Shown: positions 42,540 to 50,525 of the stretch, piece after piece
Layout: every line of letters begins with the position of its first letter
Numbering within the stretch: position 1 is the first letter of the stretch
Assembly (NCBI RefSeq): GCF_004683885.1
Contig: NZ_CP038440.1
Span: 654,001-718,000 of the forward strand
DNA from: Brevundimonas sp. MF30-B
Lineage (GTDB): Bacteria; Pseudomonadota; Alphaproteobacteria; Caulobacterales; Caulobacteraceae
Reading direction: 5' to 3'
Length of the DNA stretch: 64,000 nt
Notes under the pieces: generated by a model
The model's input: only the letters and a program-made list of their open reading frames with translations
What the model was told of the DNA's origin: nothing
Databases searched by the model: none
Made by a program: the position numbers and the translations under genes

Positions 42540-43487
42540 TTAGGCCGTAGTGACCAGTTCGACAGCTTCCGCAGCGCGGAAGACATCGGTGCCGGAGGTG
42601 TAGGCGGCATACAGGAGCGTGCCGCGCTTCTCGGGCTGGTTCACGGTCTGGAATTCCAGAGCCTCGACTTCCGCCGTGGCGACCGCGTTCTTCGTCCACA
42701 CTGCACCAACGGTGTTGGTGTAGTTGGCGCGGTAGCGGGCCGGGATGGCGGTGTTGCTGGTGTCGTTCACGCCGAAGGGCATGATGTTCGACTTGAGGAT
42801 TTCGATGCCATCGACGGACTGGAGCGTGAACTTACGCAGCGTGGCGTCGCCACCGTTGTAGTCGCGGTTCAGGTTCTTGTCCGAGCGGGCCATCAGATAC
42901 CACGAGGCGGTCGGGAGGACGGCGTAGACATCCTGCGAGACATCGACGTTCTTGATGTCCATCGTTTCCTTGGCCTTGCTGATCGCGTCGAACAGCTTTT
43001 GGGCGTTCGAGGCGAGGGCTTGGTCCGAGACCGGCGTCGCTGCACCCGCGCCCAGAAGGTCGGCGGTGCGAGCGGCCTTGACCACAGCGCGGAGGATGTT
43101 GGCGTCGTGCTTCTCTGCGAGAACGCGGCCGAGTTCCTTCATCCACTCCGAGCGGACGGAGAAGTTCGACATGATCTCGTCGATACCCGCCATGAAGACG
43201 TCGGCGACGAGGGCGTCGTCCGAGGTCAGGACGATCTCGTCGTTCTGGATTTGACCGCCGGTCAGTTCAGTGCCGGGAACGTGGTATGCGGCCGATGCCT
43301 TACCGATGCGCGGGAAGCGCAGCGACTTGCCGCCGTTCAGCGAGAAGACGCGGTGACGCTCGCGCATGATGGTCTTGCGCTCGTAGGCGGATTGGACCTC
43401 GCCACCGGCGAGGTCGAGATACAGGTTGATGTTTCCTGCGCCAGCACCCGGCTTAAAGCCCGGCACCGAAGGGGTAGAGTTAGCCAT
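42540..43487 (-). CDS. Major capsid protein, T7 gp10-like
   Basis: A 315-residue HK97-fold capsid protein: N-terminal arm (NLYLDLAGGEVQSAYERKTI), SLRFPRIGKASAAYHVPG, the long spine helix (DEIMSNFSVRSEWMKELG) and LPTASWYLMARSDK, all as in T7-type capsids. CAAGGAG precedes the ATG. Expected to be the most abundant virion protein; a strong terminator follows. Confidence 0.95.
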   Translation of the reverse strand: MANSTPSVPGFKPGAGAGNINLYLDLAGGEVQSAYERKTIMRERHRVFSLNGGKSLRFPRIGKASAAYHVPGTELTGGQIQNDEIVLTSDDALVADVFMAGIDEIMSNFSVRSEWMKELGRVLAEKHDANILRAVVKAARTADLLGAGAATPVSDQALASNAQKLFDAISKAKETMDIKNVDVSQDVYAVLPTASWYLMARSDKNLNRDYNGGDATLRKFTLQSVDGIEILKSNIMPFGVNDTSNTAIPARYRANYTNTVGAVWTKNAVATAEVEALEFQTVNQPEKRGTLLYAAYTSGTDVFRAAEAVELVTTA

Positions 43488-43733
43488 TTGGCTCCTTGGT
43501 TGATTGAAAGGGTTTGGTGTTCCCGTCGATCAATCGGAGGCCGTCTGGCGCGAGGTTGTGCGGGCGCAGCCCGGCCTCATCGCAGCCGGGTTTTCCGCTG
43601 AATGTGGGAGAAAAGGTTGGGCCGGGTTCACACCGGCCGCTCGCCCGAGGGCGATCAGCTTGAGCTTTTGCGCGCTAAGCGACGCGGCCTCGGCGTCCTG
43701 TCCCGAAGGGACTGGCGGCTAAGGTCTTAGGGG
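43488..43733 (-). other. Scaffold-capsid gap without supported gene
   Basis: A 246-base gap in an otherwise tightly packed late block. On the minus strand, after the scaffold TGA and an in-frame TAG, a run of about 60 open codons has no ATG, GTG or TTG near its front. Short inverted repeats (CCCTTCGGG, CCGGCTGCGATGAGGCCGG) are present. In T7 the corresponding gap holds the gene 10 promoter, so a phage promoter is likely here. Confidence 0.5.
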
Positions 43734-44576
43734 TCAGATGAAGCCCGCTGCTTTGGAGCGGGCCAGCTTCTCTTCGACGCCCGCGCGATAGGCGCGGTCG
43801 TTGTTGTAGTAGCGATCATCCTTCATGGCGGCGTGAAGCTCCGCACGATTGCGGAACACGTCGCCTGTTGCGGCGCCAGCTTCGGCCTCGATGAACGAGC
43901 CTTCCGAAGGGGCGGTCGCGTTGAACTTCGCCATCAGCCATTCGACGCCTTGCATGGCAGTCTTGGGATTGCTGACGAGTGCGTCATAGCTGTCGATCTC
44001 AGCGGCCGAGAGACCGCCTTGACCGGCCCATGAAAGGGCTGCGCTAAGCTTTTCCTCACCGCCAGCGGCCGAGAACGCCGTTTGCATTTGGCGTTCTTGA
44101 AGGGCCTCCAGCCCGGCGAGGTAGTTGTCGATGACGCCTTGCGGCACACCGATGTTCACGAGAGCCTGAACCTGATCGGCTTCGACCTTGCCGCCCGTCT
44201 CCGCGTAGTGCGAGGCGAAGGCGTCGAACGCCGTCGTCAGCGGATTGGCTGCACCTTCGGCTGGAGCTTCCGGCTTCGGGATCGAGAGACCTTCGACCTT
44301 CTCTGGCTCCGTTTTCGGAGCGCGGAGGCGGCCTTCAAGTTCAGTGTAGGATTTCAGTAGATCGTCAACGCGGACGGTCTTGCCTTCAGCATCCCAGAAC
44401 TTTTCGGGGATGTGGGTCGGCCGTTCCGTGGAAGCCTTGGTCGAGGTCTTCGGTTCTTCCGGCGTCGCACCTTTGAGCGATGCGAGATAGGTCGAGGGGT
44501 CAACGCCCTCGGGAAAGGCGGACGCCGGAAGTTCGGAGTAGTCCTTGGTATCGACCACTTGTTCGTTGGGGATCAT
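43734..44576 (-). CDS. Capsid assembly scaffold, T7 gp9-like
   Basis: A 280-residue acidic, Glu/Ala/Pro-rich helical protein between portal and capsid genes. It shows a typical scaffold C-terminal part (DDRYYNNDRAYRAGVEEKLAR) that binds capsid. AAGGA precedes the ATG, which overlaps the portal stop. Confidence 0.92.
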   Translation of the reverse strand: MIPNEQVVDTKDYSELPASAFPEGVDPSTYLASLKGATPEEPKTSTKASTERPTHIPEKFWDAEGKTVRVDDLLKSYTELEGRLRAPKTEPEKVEGLSIPKPEAPAEGAANPLTTAFDAFASHYAETGGKVEADQVQALVNIGVPQGVIDNYLAGLEALQERQMQTAFSAAGGEEKLSAALSWAGQGGLSAAEIDSYDALVSNPKTAMQGVEWLMAKFNATAPSEGSFIEAEAGAATGDVFRNRAELHAAMKDDRYYNNDRAYRAGVEEKLARSKAAGFI

Positions 44577-46105
44577 GCAGTTCCTTGGTTCGGGTTATCG
44601 GATGCAGCCTTCATGGCGGCGTCCACGAAGCCGGGGGCGGCCGACTGTGCGGCTTGGGCCATCGCGGCTTGTTGCTGTTCCTGCGCCATCTGTTCGGGCG
44701 ACTTGAGCAGCGTCTTGAGATCGGTGACGCCGTGTTCCACGCCCAGCTTGTTCAGAAGCGAGGGGACGTTGATCGCGGCGGCAAACTGTTGCTGGCCGAA
44801 GATGCCGATGGCGTCGTTGGCCCACATGCGGACCCGGTTCACTTCGGCCGCTGCGCCAAGCGCGGCGAGGCCAGTGACCACCTTCGGGACGATGCCCTTG
44901 GGTAGCTTCGGGATCATCTTCTTGCGGGCGGCGATGTAGAGAAGTCGGTTCGCGATGGCGCGTTGGAGTTCGGCTGACAGGACCGAGTAGGTTCCGCCAA
45001 GCGTGTTCTCCAGTTCCTCGCTGGCCAGTCGCACCTCTTCCGCCGTGACCCGCTCCGCGTTGCGGAACTGCTGGATCAGGAAGGCGGTGTTGACGCGAGC
45101 TTCGATGTTCTCGGCCGTCGCCCGCATGACCGAGAAGTCCTGCGACTTGTCGAGTTGGAGCGAGGTCACATCATCGGCGCGACCGTAGAGGTAATCGCCG
45201 GAGTTCGACCCGGCGAGTTCAGCGGTCGAGAGAGACGAGTTCGGATTGACGAGGAAGGTGATGCGCGACGCGATGGACGCGAAACGAATGATCGACTCGT
45301 TCAGGTCTTCAAGCGACATCAGATCGGCGGCGTATTCGGTCACATGGCTGCGGCCCCAATCGGACCCCGGCACGGCGAGCCAGCGGAGGGCGAGCCAACC
45401 CGATTGTTCGATGGGTGCTGACCCCTCCGAACCGGGAACACGGGCGTTGTTGATCTCCTGCCAGTGTTTGTGCTGCTCGCCCTCTTTTTCGACGACCGTG
45501 TAGATGTCGATGGGTTCTTCCGGTTTGCCGGGTTCCCACTGCACACCGCAAACGGCGCGGACTTCCGCGCTCAGGGTCGAAGGGTAGACCTTCTCCTGAA
45601 CGACAATATTGATCGGCTGACCGACACTGTTGCGCTTAAGCACATATTGGTCGATCCGGTAGATGCGCGGCGGGCCTTCCACCGGGAACCAGAGAAGGAC
45701 GTTGCCCGCGATCACGAGGTGCTTGAGGGCTTCGGCCAAGATCGGGCGAGCGTTGATGTCTTCCATCAAGTTCGCCGCCGATTGGGCGTATTGCGCCATC
45801 GTCGCGTCGGCTTGGTTCTTGTCGAACTCGCCGCCTTGCATCAGGGCCTCGGCGACAGACGCATCAAGCGACAGGCGGAAGAAGGGAATGTTCGTGGGGA
45901 ACAGCGTCATCAAGAGCCGCGACGCCAAGCTGCGGACGCCGTTGGCGCCGACGCTCTGGAAGGGCTGGGATGCTGTGTAGTGTTCGTTCTGGCCGTCTTC
46001 GGGGACCAGACCGGGAATGGTCAAACGCGATGCATGGCGCGCACGGTCGAGGACCGTGTTGCGAGACGTAAGCAGCGCGTTGAATCGCGCTGCTGCGGTC
46101 TTCAT
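44573..46105 (-). CDS. Portal (head-tail connector) protein, T7 gp8-like
   Basis: A 510-residue protein with the T7-type portal pattern: RASRLTIPGLVPEDGQNEH, GVRSLASRLLMTLFPTNIPFFRLSL near the N-terminus, ALRWLAVPGSDWGRSHVTEYAADL in the middle, and NAERVTAEEVRLASEELENTLGGTYS. The C-terminal tail is Gln/Ala-rich. It forms the dodecameric DNA gate and packaging platform. Confidence 0.96.
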   Translation of the reverse strand: MKTAAARFNALLTSRNTVLDRARHASRLTIPGLVPEDGQNEHYTASQPFQSVGANGVRSLASRLLMTLFPTNIPFFRLSLDASVAEALMQGGEFDKNQADATMAQYAQSAANLMEDINARPILAEALKHLVIAGNVLLWFPVEGPPRIYRIDQYVLKRNSVGQPINIVVQEKVYPSTLSAEVRAVCGVQWEPGKPEEPIDIYTVVEKEGEQHKHWQEINNARVPGSEGSAPIEQSGWLALRWLAVPGSDWGRSHVTEYAADLMSLEDLNESIIRFASIASRITFLVNPNSSLSTAELAGSNSGDYLYGRADDVTSLQLDKSQDFSVMRATAENIEARVNTAFLIQQFRNAERVTAEEVRLASEELENTLGGTYSVLSAELQRAIANRLLYIAARKKMIPKLPKGIVPKVVTGLAALGAAAEVNRVRMWANDAIGIFGQQQFAAAINVPSLLNKLGVEHGVTDLKTLLKSPEQMAQEQQQAAMAQAAQSAAPGFVDAAMKAASDNPNQGTA

Positions 46106-46108
46106 GCG

Positions 46109-46465
46109 TTAGGGGGAGACTTTCTTCTGAAGTTTTCGGCTCGCGGCGCCGACACTGCCGGGCATGATCGAGAGGAAGTTCAAGGCGGCGAGATCGCGAG
46201 ATGACGGGCCGTCACCTCCAGACCCGCCGCCCGATCCACCACCACCCGGTGCGACGGGCGTGTTTGGGGCCGTTGGGCGAGGACCGGGCGCGGTGTTCGC
46301 GCTCCCTGATCCGCCAGTGCGACGGATGGTAAGCGACTGGACGCCACCGCGACGGGCGCGAAGGATAGCGGGAAGGCCGTCGAGGTAAGGATTGGTGATG
46401 ACCGGGGCTTCTTTGGCCTCGGCCGCCGTCGATGTGACGACCTTTGGTTTTTTGACGAGGCACAT
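46109..46465 (-). CDS. Gly/Pro-rich protein before portal, possible gp7.3-like virion protein
   Basis: A 118-residue protein beginning MCLVKKPKVVTST, with a Gly/Ser-rich linker (GGGGSGGGSGGDG) and a hydrophobic stretch near the end (LAALNFLSIMPGSVGAA). Small Gly-rich proteins with a K-rich start directly before the portal occupy the T7 6.7/7.3 position. This identity is by place and texture only. Confidence 0.6.
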   Translation of the reverse strand: MCLVKKPKVVTSTAAEAKEAPVITNPYLDGLPAILRARRGGVQSLTIRRTGGSGSANTAPGPRPTAPNTPVAPGGGGSGGGSGGDGPSSRDLAALNFLSIMPGSVGAASRKLQKKVSP

Positions 46466-46467
46466 GC

Positions 46468-46680
46468 TCAGTCCTCCGGTAGGTTGGATGCGGCTTCGAA
46501 CTCGGCGCGCATCTGCTGCGCCACGGAGCGTTGGCCAGCCGCGAACATCACTTCCTCAAGGGTCTGGCCGGGGCGCGGCGAAAGCTCGGGGTAGCGGCGG
46601 TCGAGGAAGTCGATGAAGTCTTTGACGGACGCGGGGATTGTCTCGCGGCGACCGTGGCCGGTCGGTTGAACGCGCGACAT
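46468..46680 (-). CDS. Small phage protein, unknown function
   Basis: A 70-residue protein (MSRVQPTGHGRRETIPASV start) with a basic N-terminus and an acidic helical C-terminus (QMRAEFEAASNLPED). The ATG at 46680 touches the holin-like stop codon (TGATG). It sits among the small genes between RNA polymerase and portal. Confidence 0.6.
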   Translation of the reverse strand: MSRVQPTGHGRRETIPASVKDFIDFLDRRYPELSPRPGQTLEEVMFAAGQRSVAQQMRAEFEAASNLPED

Positions 46681-46865
46681 CAAGCGGCGGTCTTGTCTTT
46701 CCAGAGGACGCCGATCAGGCCAGCGATGCCCGAACCGAGGGCGATGGCAATCTCAAGATATTGAGGATCAACGGCGACGCCGAGGGCAGTCAGGATGCCG
46801 ACAAGGCCGACATAGGTGGATCGCTCGCGCAGTCGCGGCACGATGAATTCGAGGATGGCGTTCAT
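46680..46865 (-). CDS. Small membrane protein, probable holin
   Basis: A 61-residue protein with two close hydrophobic segments (about 18-33 and 39-55; YVGLVGILTALGVAV and IAIALGSGIAGLIGVLW), ending in WKDKTAA. The size and basic tail match class II holins of podoviruses. There is AAAGGG upstream of the ATG. No endolysin is adjacent. Confidence 0.72.
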   Translation of the reverse strand: MNAILEFIVPRLRERSTYVGLVGILTALGVAVDPQYLEIAIALGSGIAGLIGVLWKDKTAA

Positions 46866-46956
46866 GCTGAAAGCCCTTTCAGAGAGAGGTGGGGCCAGCC
46901 GGGATTAACCCTCATTCTTGGGGAACGGGTCAGTGCGGCGGGCTATTTGAACGGTG

Positions 46957-47100
46957 ATGCTTAGTCCGCTGACCGATGAAGACCGCGAACTCGATGCTCT
47001 TTGGCGCGAGAAATTTGGCGAACCGCTCCCGATAATGGGAGGCGGTGATTTCGTTCGCGTCGTGCTTGGTCTGCCTCCCAAACAACAGGAAGCCGCCTAA
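46957..47100 (+). CDS. Short plus-strand ORF, unknown function
   Basis: A 47-codon frame starting MLSPLTDEDRELDALWREKFG, with good codon character, running against the late operon. It fills exactly the gap between two minus-strand genes. There is no clear SD. It may be a small host-takeover protein or a chance ORF. Confidence 0.4.
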   Translation: MLSPLTDEDRELDALWREKFGEPLPIMGGGDFVRVVLGLPPKQQEAA

Positions 47101-47391
47101 TCAGTCAGCGCGGCGCAGTTCGTTCTCTGCGTAGTCGCGGATGGCTTGGACGTGTTCGGTATGCGGGCCTGTGGCCACCGACATCATCCGTTGGGAGGCA
47201 TGGATCAGGTCATGCGGATCGACGCCGACACCCTCACACATGGCCGTTAGAGCCAGCGCGACGGCGCGGATTTGGTCAGCCGGATCGACACGCTGAACGC
47301 GGTCGATGACGAGGAAGGCGGGTTCGCGGAGGCAAGCGACAGTCGAGGCGTTGCGGGCGCGGTCTCCAAGGGAAGGGTCGGAAAAGATCAT
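47101..47391 (-). CDS. Small phage protein, unknown function
   Basis: A 96-residue helical protein (MIFSDPSLGDRARNASTVA start; VALALTAMCEGVGVDPHDLIHASQ in the middle). First gene after the RNA polymerase. No recognisable family. Confidence 0.6.
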   Translation of the reverse strand: MIFSDPSLGDRARNASTVACLREPAFLVIDRVQRVDPADQIRAVALALTAMCEGVGVDPHDLIHASQRMMSVATGPHTEHVQAIRDYAENELRRAD

Positions 47392-47427
47392 GAGGAAGGG
47401 TTCAAATATTCAAGAGGTGCGGGTCGC

Positions 47428-49839
47428 TCACCCGAAGAGGTAGTCGCTGTGCGCGACCGCCTCGATGTCGAGCGCACCCATGGGCGGGAGCGGCGGGAGC
47501 GCGTCGAGCAGTTCGTCGGGAAGCTGGGCCAGCAGTTCGTCGCGAAGGATGGCGAGGCGGTCGGGGCGATACTGTTCGACGAACGTTTCTCGGAGGATGC
47601 CGCGCATTTCGAACGCGCGGCTCGGGAGACATCCGAAGCTGTCGTGGACCACGGCGAGGTCGATCCCCTGTTCCGCGCAGCGGTTCGCCACCGACATCAG
47701 GTGTGCGGCGTCCAGAGAATGGATGACGTTCGGTGCAATGGCGTTGGCTTGGCGGCGACCGTCGATCCCGCCCGCGTCCATATGGACGACGAGGCGAACT
47801 TCCTTGGTCTGGTGGTAGACGCGGATGAGATCGCGGCGCGAGTTCGGGTAGTCTTGCAGGACCGGCAGACCCATTGGGGTGGTCCACCAGATCGGCTTAC
47901 CGGCCTTGGTCATGACCTTCGCCGCCTGACGCAGCCAGTCCATGGCGGCAGACGCAGCGATAACCGTCTCGCGGATCGAGTCCCACAGGATGTAGGACAT
48001 GGCGTAGCTGGCGTCGTAGTTGTCGCCGTCGATGTGCGGATCACCGTCGCGGTCGATCTCGCGCAAGGTCTGATAGACTTGATCGAGCATCCCGAAGCGC
48101 GTTGCGCTGTAGGTGTAGGTCATCGTCGGACGCTTCGCGATCTTGCGAATGACCCGGCCATCCGACCAAAGCCGGGTATTGGCGTCAGTGGACGCATCGA
48201 CCTTGGCTTGAGCTACCTTGGCCACCTCGGCGTAGATGTCGGCGGGCTTGTCCTGCGGCACGAGGTTTACGGCGGCGCCGCCTACCGGGTCTCGCAGCAG
48301 GGCAGAGAAGTGCTGGAGACCGGAGTTCGAACCGTCGAGGTGCACCGGCAGATGGGTGACGTAGCTCGCGCCCTGTTCGACGTAGCCTTGCCACTCGAAA
48401 CAGGCGGCCAGCGCGAGGAAGGGGTTTTCGGCTGACGCCCAGAACCGTTGTCCGTCGAGAGGATCACGCGCGCTGTCGAGGATCAGGGCTTCATTGGCGA
48501 AGACCCAATCGACCCGCTCATTGAACGGTAGCTTGTCGTGGCCGAACTGATTGGCGAGGTGCACGGCCAGCCAGTGGGCGCCGCCGTCGCCGATGGGTTC
48601 GCCTCGCGCGAACTCCAGCATCGACTTGGACAGGTCATCGCCTTGCGGGTTCGGTCCACCGGCCGGGATGGGGTAGATGCGGCCACGGAAGTCGAGGGCA
48701 TGGGGGAAGAAGATTTCTTCCTCGTCCTTGAACTTCTCCGCGATCCAGAGCCGTTGGCTCATGCTGATCCGCAAGGCGACGCGCTTGTGGTTGGCGTCGT
48801 GCACATTCATCGCCTCCCGTTTCCAGCGGGCGATGGCGTCGTCATCCCCGTTCGTGGGGCGGGCTGGCACAGGTAGAGGGTTGCGCTCGGGCAGTCCGCC
48901 GAGAACGCCGCCGCTATCCCAGATGGCTCGCACAACATCGAAGAGGCGGGCATTGATGCGCCAAGGCGTGGCTTGGATCGCGTTCACCGCCGCGTAGACG
49001 CCGGGCATGTCCACGTCGCGAAGCTGCTCGTGGTATTTTCGGTTCGCCTGTTTGACGAGGCGGTTGCCGGGCGACTTCGTGATGTAGCCGCCCTTGTAGG
49101 GGCTGACCCAACGGCGCGGCGCCACGATCATCGGAAGGTGGATCGGATTCAGGAGTTCGCAGCGGGCGTGTTGCTGCTCCAGCCAGCGGTGCACCGCCTC
49201 TGTCGGGCGGATGCGGCGACGGCCGAGACCGGTGGTGTCGATCACGAACAGGTCGGTCGCGTCGCAGAACAGGCCGATGGCTTTCACGCCAGCGCGTAGA
49301 CGCTGCTGCATCGTGAAGGTGCGGTCGGCGTCGAACCGCTCGTAGAACATTTTGTGGTTCTTGCGACGACGCTTCGTCTGAGCCTGATGGCTCTGCCGCT
49401 GGAGGAATTGCTTGGCCGCCTTGGTGTTTCGCTTACGCACTGCGGCAAGCTGGATGTGGTCGATCATCGCGTCGGCCACGCGGATCGCGGTCGCCGTCAG
49501 CAACATGCCTTCGGCGGCCGAATGCATCACGACACGGGCGGTGAGGGCTGCGGCCTCTTCGTCGCCAATCAGACAAAGGATGTCGGCCGCGTCCGCGCTA
49601 ACCGACGCACCTTTGAGGGCGCGTTCCTTGAACTCCTTAAAGGCGGCGGCAGTAGGCTCGATTGCCAAGCGCACAAGCTGACGGCCGGGCGGTAGATCGC
49701 CCTCCTGTTCAGCGGAAGAAGTTTCATTTCGCCATGGCAGGGGTCGCGCGCTGCGGTAGCGTTCCGCGCCAAGGGCACGGGATTCGTTTTCCAACGCGAT
49801 TTGGCGTCGGACCTTCTCGGTAAATGTATCGGCTCGCAC
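47428..49839 (-). CDS. Single-subunit DNA-dependent RNA polymerase, T7 gp1-like
   Basis: An 803-residue polymerase, somewhat shorter than T7 gp1 (883). All catalytic motifs are seen: motif A DGSNSGLQHFSALLRD with Asp502; motif B IAKRPTMTYTYS with Lys569 and Tyr577, where the glycine after the tyrosine in T7 is Ser; NVIHSLDAAH (His707); motif C VVHDSFG with His732-Asp733; and a hydrophobic C-terminal end YLFG. GTG start at 49839. It would transcribe the late block from its own promoters. It is the hallmark of Autographiviridae-type phages. Confidence 0.97.
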   Translation of the reverse strand: MRADTFTEKVRRQIALENESRALGAERYRSARPLPWRNETSSAEQEGDLPPGRQLVRLAIEPTAAAFKEFKERALKGASVSADAADILCLIGDEEAAALTARVVMHSAAEGMLLTATAIRVADAMIDHIQLAAVRKRNTKAAKQFLQRQSHQAQTKRRRKNHKMFYERFDADRTFTMQQRLRAGVKAIGLFCDATDLFVIDTTGLGRRRIRPTEAVHRWLEQQHARCELLNPIHLPMIVAPRRWVSPYKGGYITKSPGNRLVKQANRKYHEQLRDVDMPGVYAAVNAIQATPWRINARLFDVVRAIWDSGGVLGGLPERNPLPVPARPTNGDDDAIARWKREAMNVHDANHKRVALRISMSQRLWIAEKFKDEEEIFFPHALDFRGRIYPIPAGGPNPQGDDLSKSMLEFARGEPIGDGGAHWLAVHLANQFGHDKLPFNERVDWVFANEALILDSARDPLDGQRFWASAENPFLALAACFEWQGYVEQGASYVTHLPVHLDGSNSGLQHFSALLRDPVGGAAVNLVPQDKPADIYAEVAKVAQAKVDASTDANTRLWSDGRVIRKIAKRPTMTYTYSATRFGMLDQVYQTLREIDRDGDPHIDGDNYDASYAMSYILWDSIRETVIAASAAMDWLRQAAKVMTKAGKPIWWTTPMGLPVLQDYPNSRRDLIRVYHQTKEVRLVVHMDAGGIDGRRQANAIAPNVIHSLDAAHLMSVANRCAEQGIDLAVVHDSFGCLPSRAFEMRGILRETFVEQYRPDRLAILRDELLAQLPDELLDALPPLPPMGALDIEAVAHSDYLFG

Positions 49840-49900
49840 CTCATATTTAGCCGGAGGGCCGGGGCCTTATGGTCGGCGTGAACCGGGGCTATGAAGCGGG

Positions 49901-50473
49901 ATGACCCAAGCCACCCGACTCGCCGACATCGTTCGCAACGATCCCGATCTCATGGCCGTGCTGACGACCGTGCGTGGTCTCGGCCTGAACGACTGGTTGG
50001 TGTTCTCCGGCGCCGTTTATCAGTCGGCATGGAACAACGTGACGGGCAGGGTGCCCGGATATGGCGTCAAGGATTTCGACCTCGGCTATTTCGATCCTGA
50101 CGTGTCTTGGGATGCGGAGGACGTAGTGATCAAGCGTGTGGCGGACGCTTTCGAAGAGCCACTTCGGAGCCGGGTCGAAGTGCGAAACCAACGTCGTGTG
50201 TCAGAGTGGTTCCCGGCGAAATTCGGTGAGCCATATCCGCCGATCTCCGAGACCGCCGAGGCCCTGACCCGTTTCGTTGCTCCCGCTTTCGCAGTCGGCG
50301 TGAGGCTGGAGGACGATGGCCACATCACCGTGGTCGCCCCGTTCGGGCTGGAGGATGTGTTCGACATGGTGATCCGCCCGAATCCCAATCGCTCGGTGGC
50401 GAAAGATTGGGATCAAATCACCGCAAGAGCTTTGGACCGCTGGCCGGAACTGACCATCATGGCTCCGAAATGA
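49901..50473 (+). CDS. Phage-carried nucleotidyltransferase (NTP_transf_6/DUF925), full length
   Basis: A 190-residue complete homologue of the host gene that the prophage splits; by eye about two-thirds of residues are identical along the whole length with one small gap. It has FSGAVYQSAWN, KDFDLGYFD, EVRNQRRV, WFPAKFGEPYPP and APFGLEDVF. It reads divergently from the RNA polymerase, in the same direction as the host gene. The stop is 25 bases before the attR core. It most likely restores the disrupted function in the lysogen. Confidence 0.93.
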   Translation: MTQATRLADIVRNDPDLMAVLTTVRGLGLNDWLVFSGAVYQSAWNNVTGRVPGYGVKDFDLGYFDPDVSWDAEDVVIKRVADAFEEPLRSRVEVRNQRRVSEWFPAKFGEPYPPISETAEALTRFVAPAFAVGVRLEDDGHITVVAPFGLEDVFDMVIRPNPNRSVAKDWDQITARALDRWPELTIMAPK

Positions 50474-50525
50474 AGGTCCGAACATACAAACAGAGTTGCG
50501 TCCCGCTGTGGTTTCCGCAAAAGTT
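50474..50525. other. attR (right prophage attachment site)
   Basis: This is the junction of phage DNA (…AACATACAAACAGAGTT) with host DNA (CGCTGTGGTTTCCGC…) around GCGTCC (50498-50503). The phage arm ACAGAG mirrors CTCTGT in attL about a 10-bp centre whose middle bases are GT. Joining left host and right host arms gives an open frame reading NQARV-PLWFPQKFGEP. Confidence 0.8.

Larger units (their letters stand above)
7329..50500. mobile_element. Complete T7-like temperate prophage (~43.2 kb)
   Basis: Bounded by attL and attR inside one host gene. It carries a serine integrase at the left edge, an accessory region, and a late block that matches the T7 order portal-scaffold-capsid-tail tubular A/B-gp13-gp14-gp15-gp16-fibre-TerS-TerL, headed by a single-subunit RNA polymerase. 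All structural genes look intact. No phage DNA polymerase, helicase-primase or CI-type repressor was found. Its codon and base composition looks less GC-rich than the host arms. Confidence 0.95.

Noticed and set aside
43504..43722. Plus-strand ORF in the scaffold-capsid gap
   Set aside because: No start signal, atypical composition, and opposite to late transcription; the gap is better explained as a leader or promoter region.
7329..50500. Gene transfer agent instead of prophage
   Set aside because: GTAs have HK97-portal siphovirus-type clusters of about 14 kb. This element has T7-type tail and core proteins, RNA polymerase, integrases and att sites.
7329..50500. Classical T7 or T3 promoter sequences
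   Set aside because: Reading the intergenic gaps on both strands I saw no copy of the TAATACGACTCACTATAG-type or T3-type consensus; only the weaker CTGACTAAATA motif was seen.
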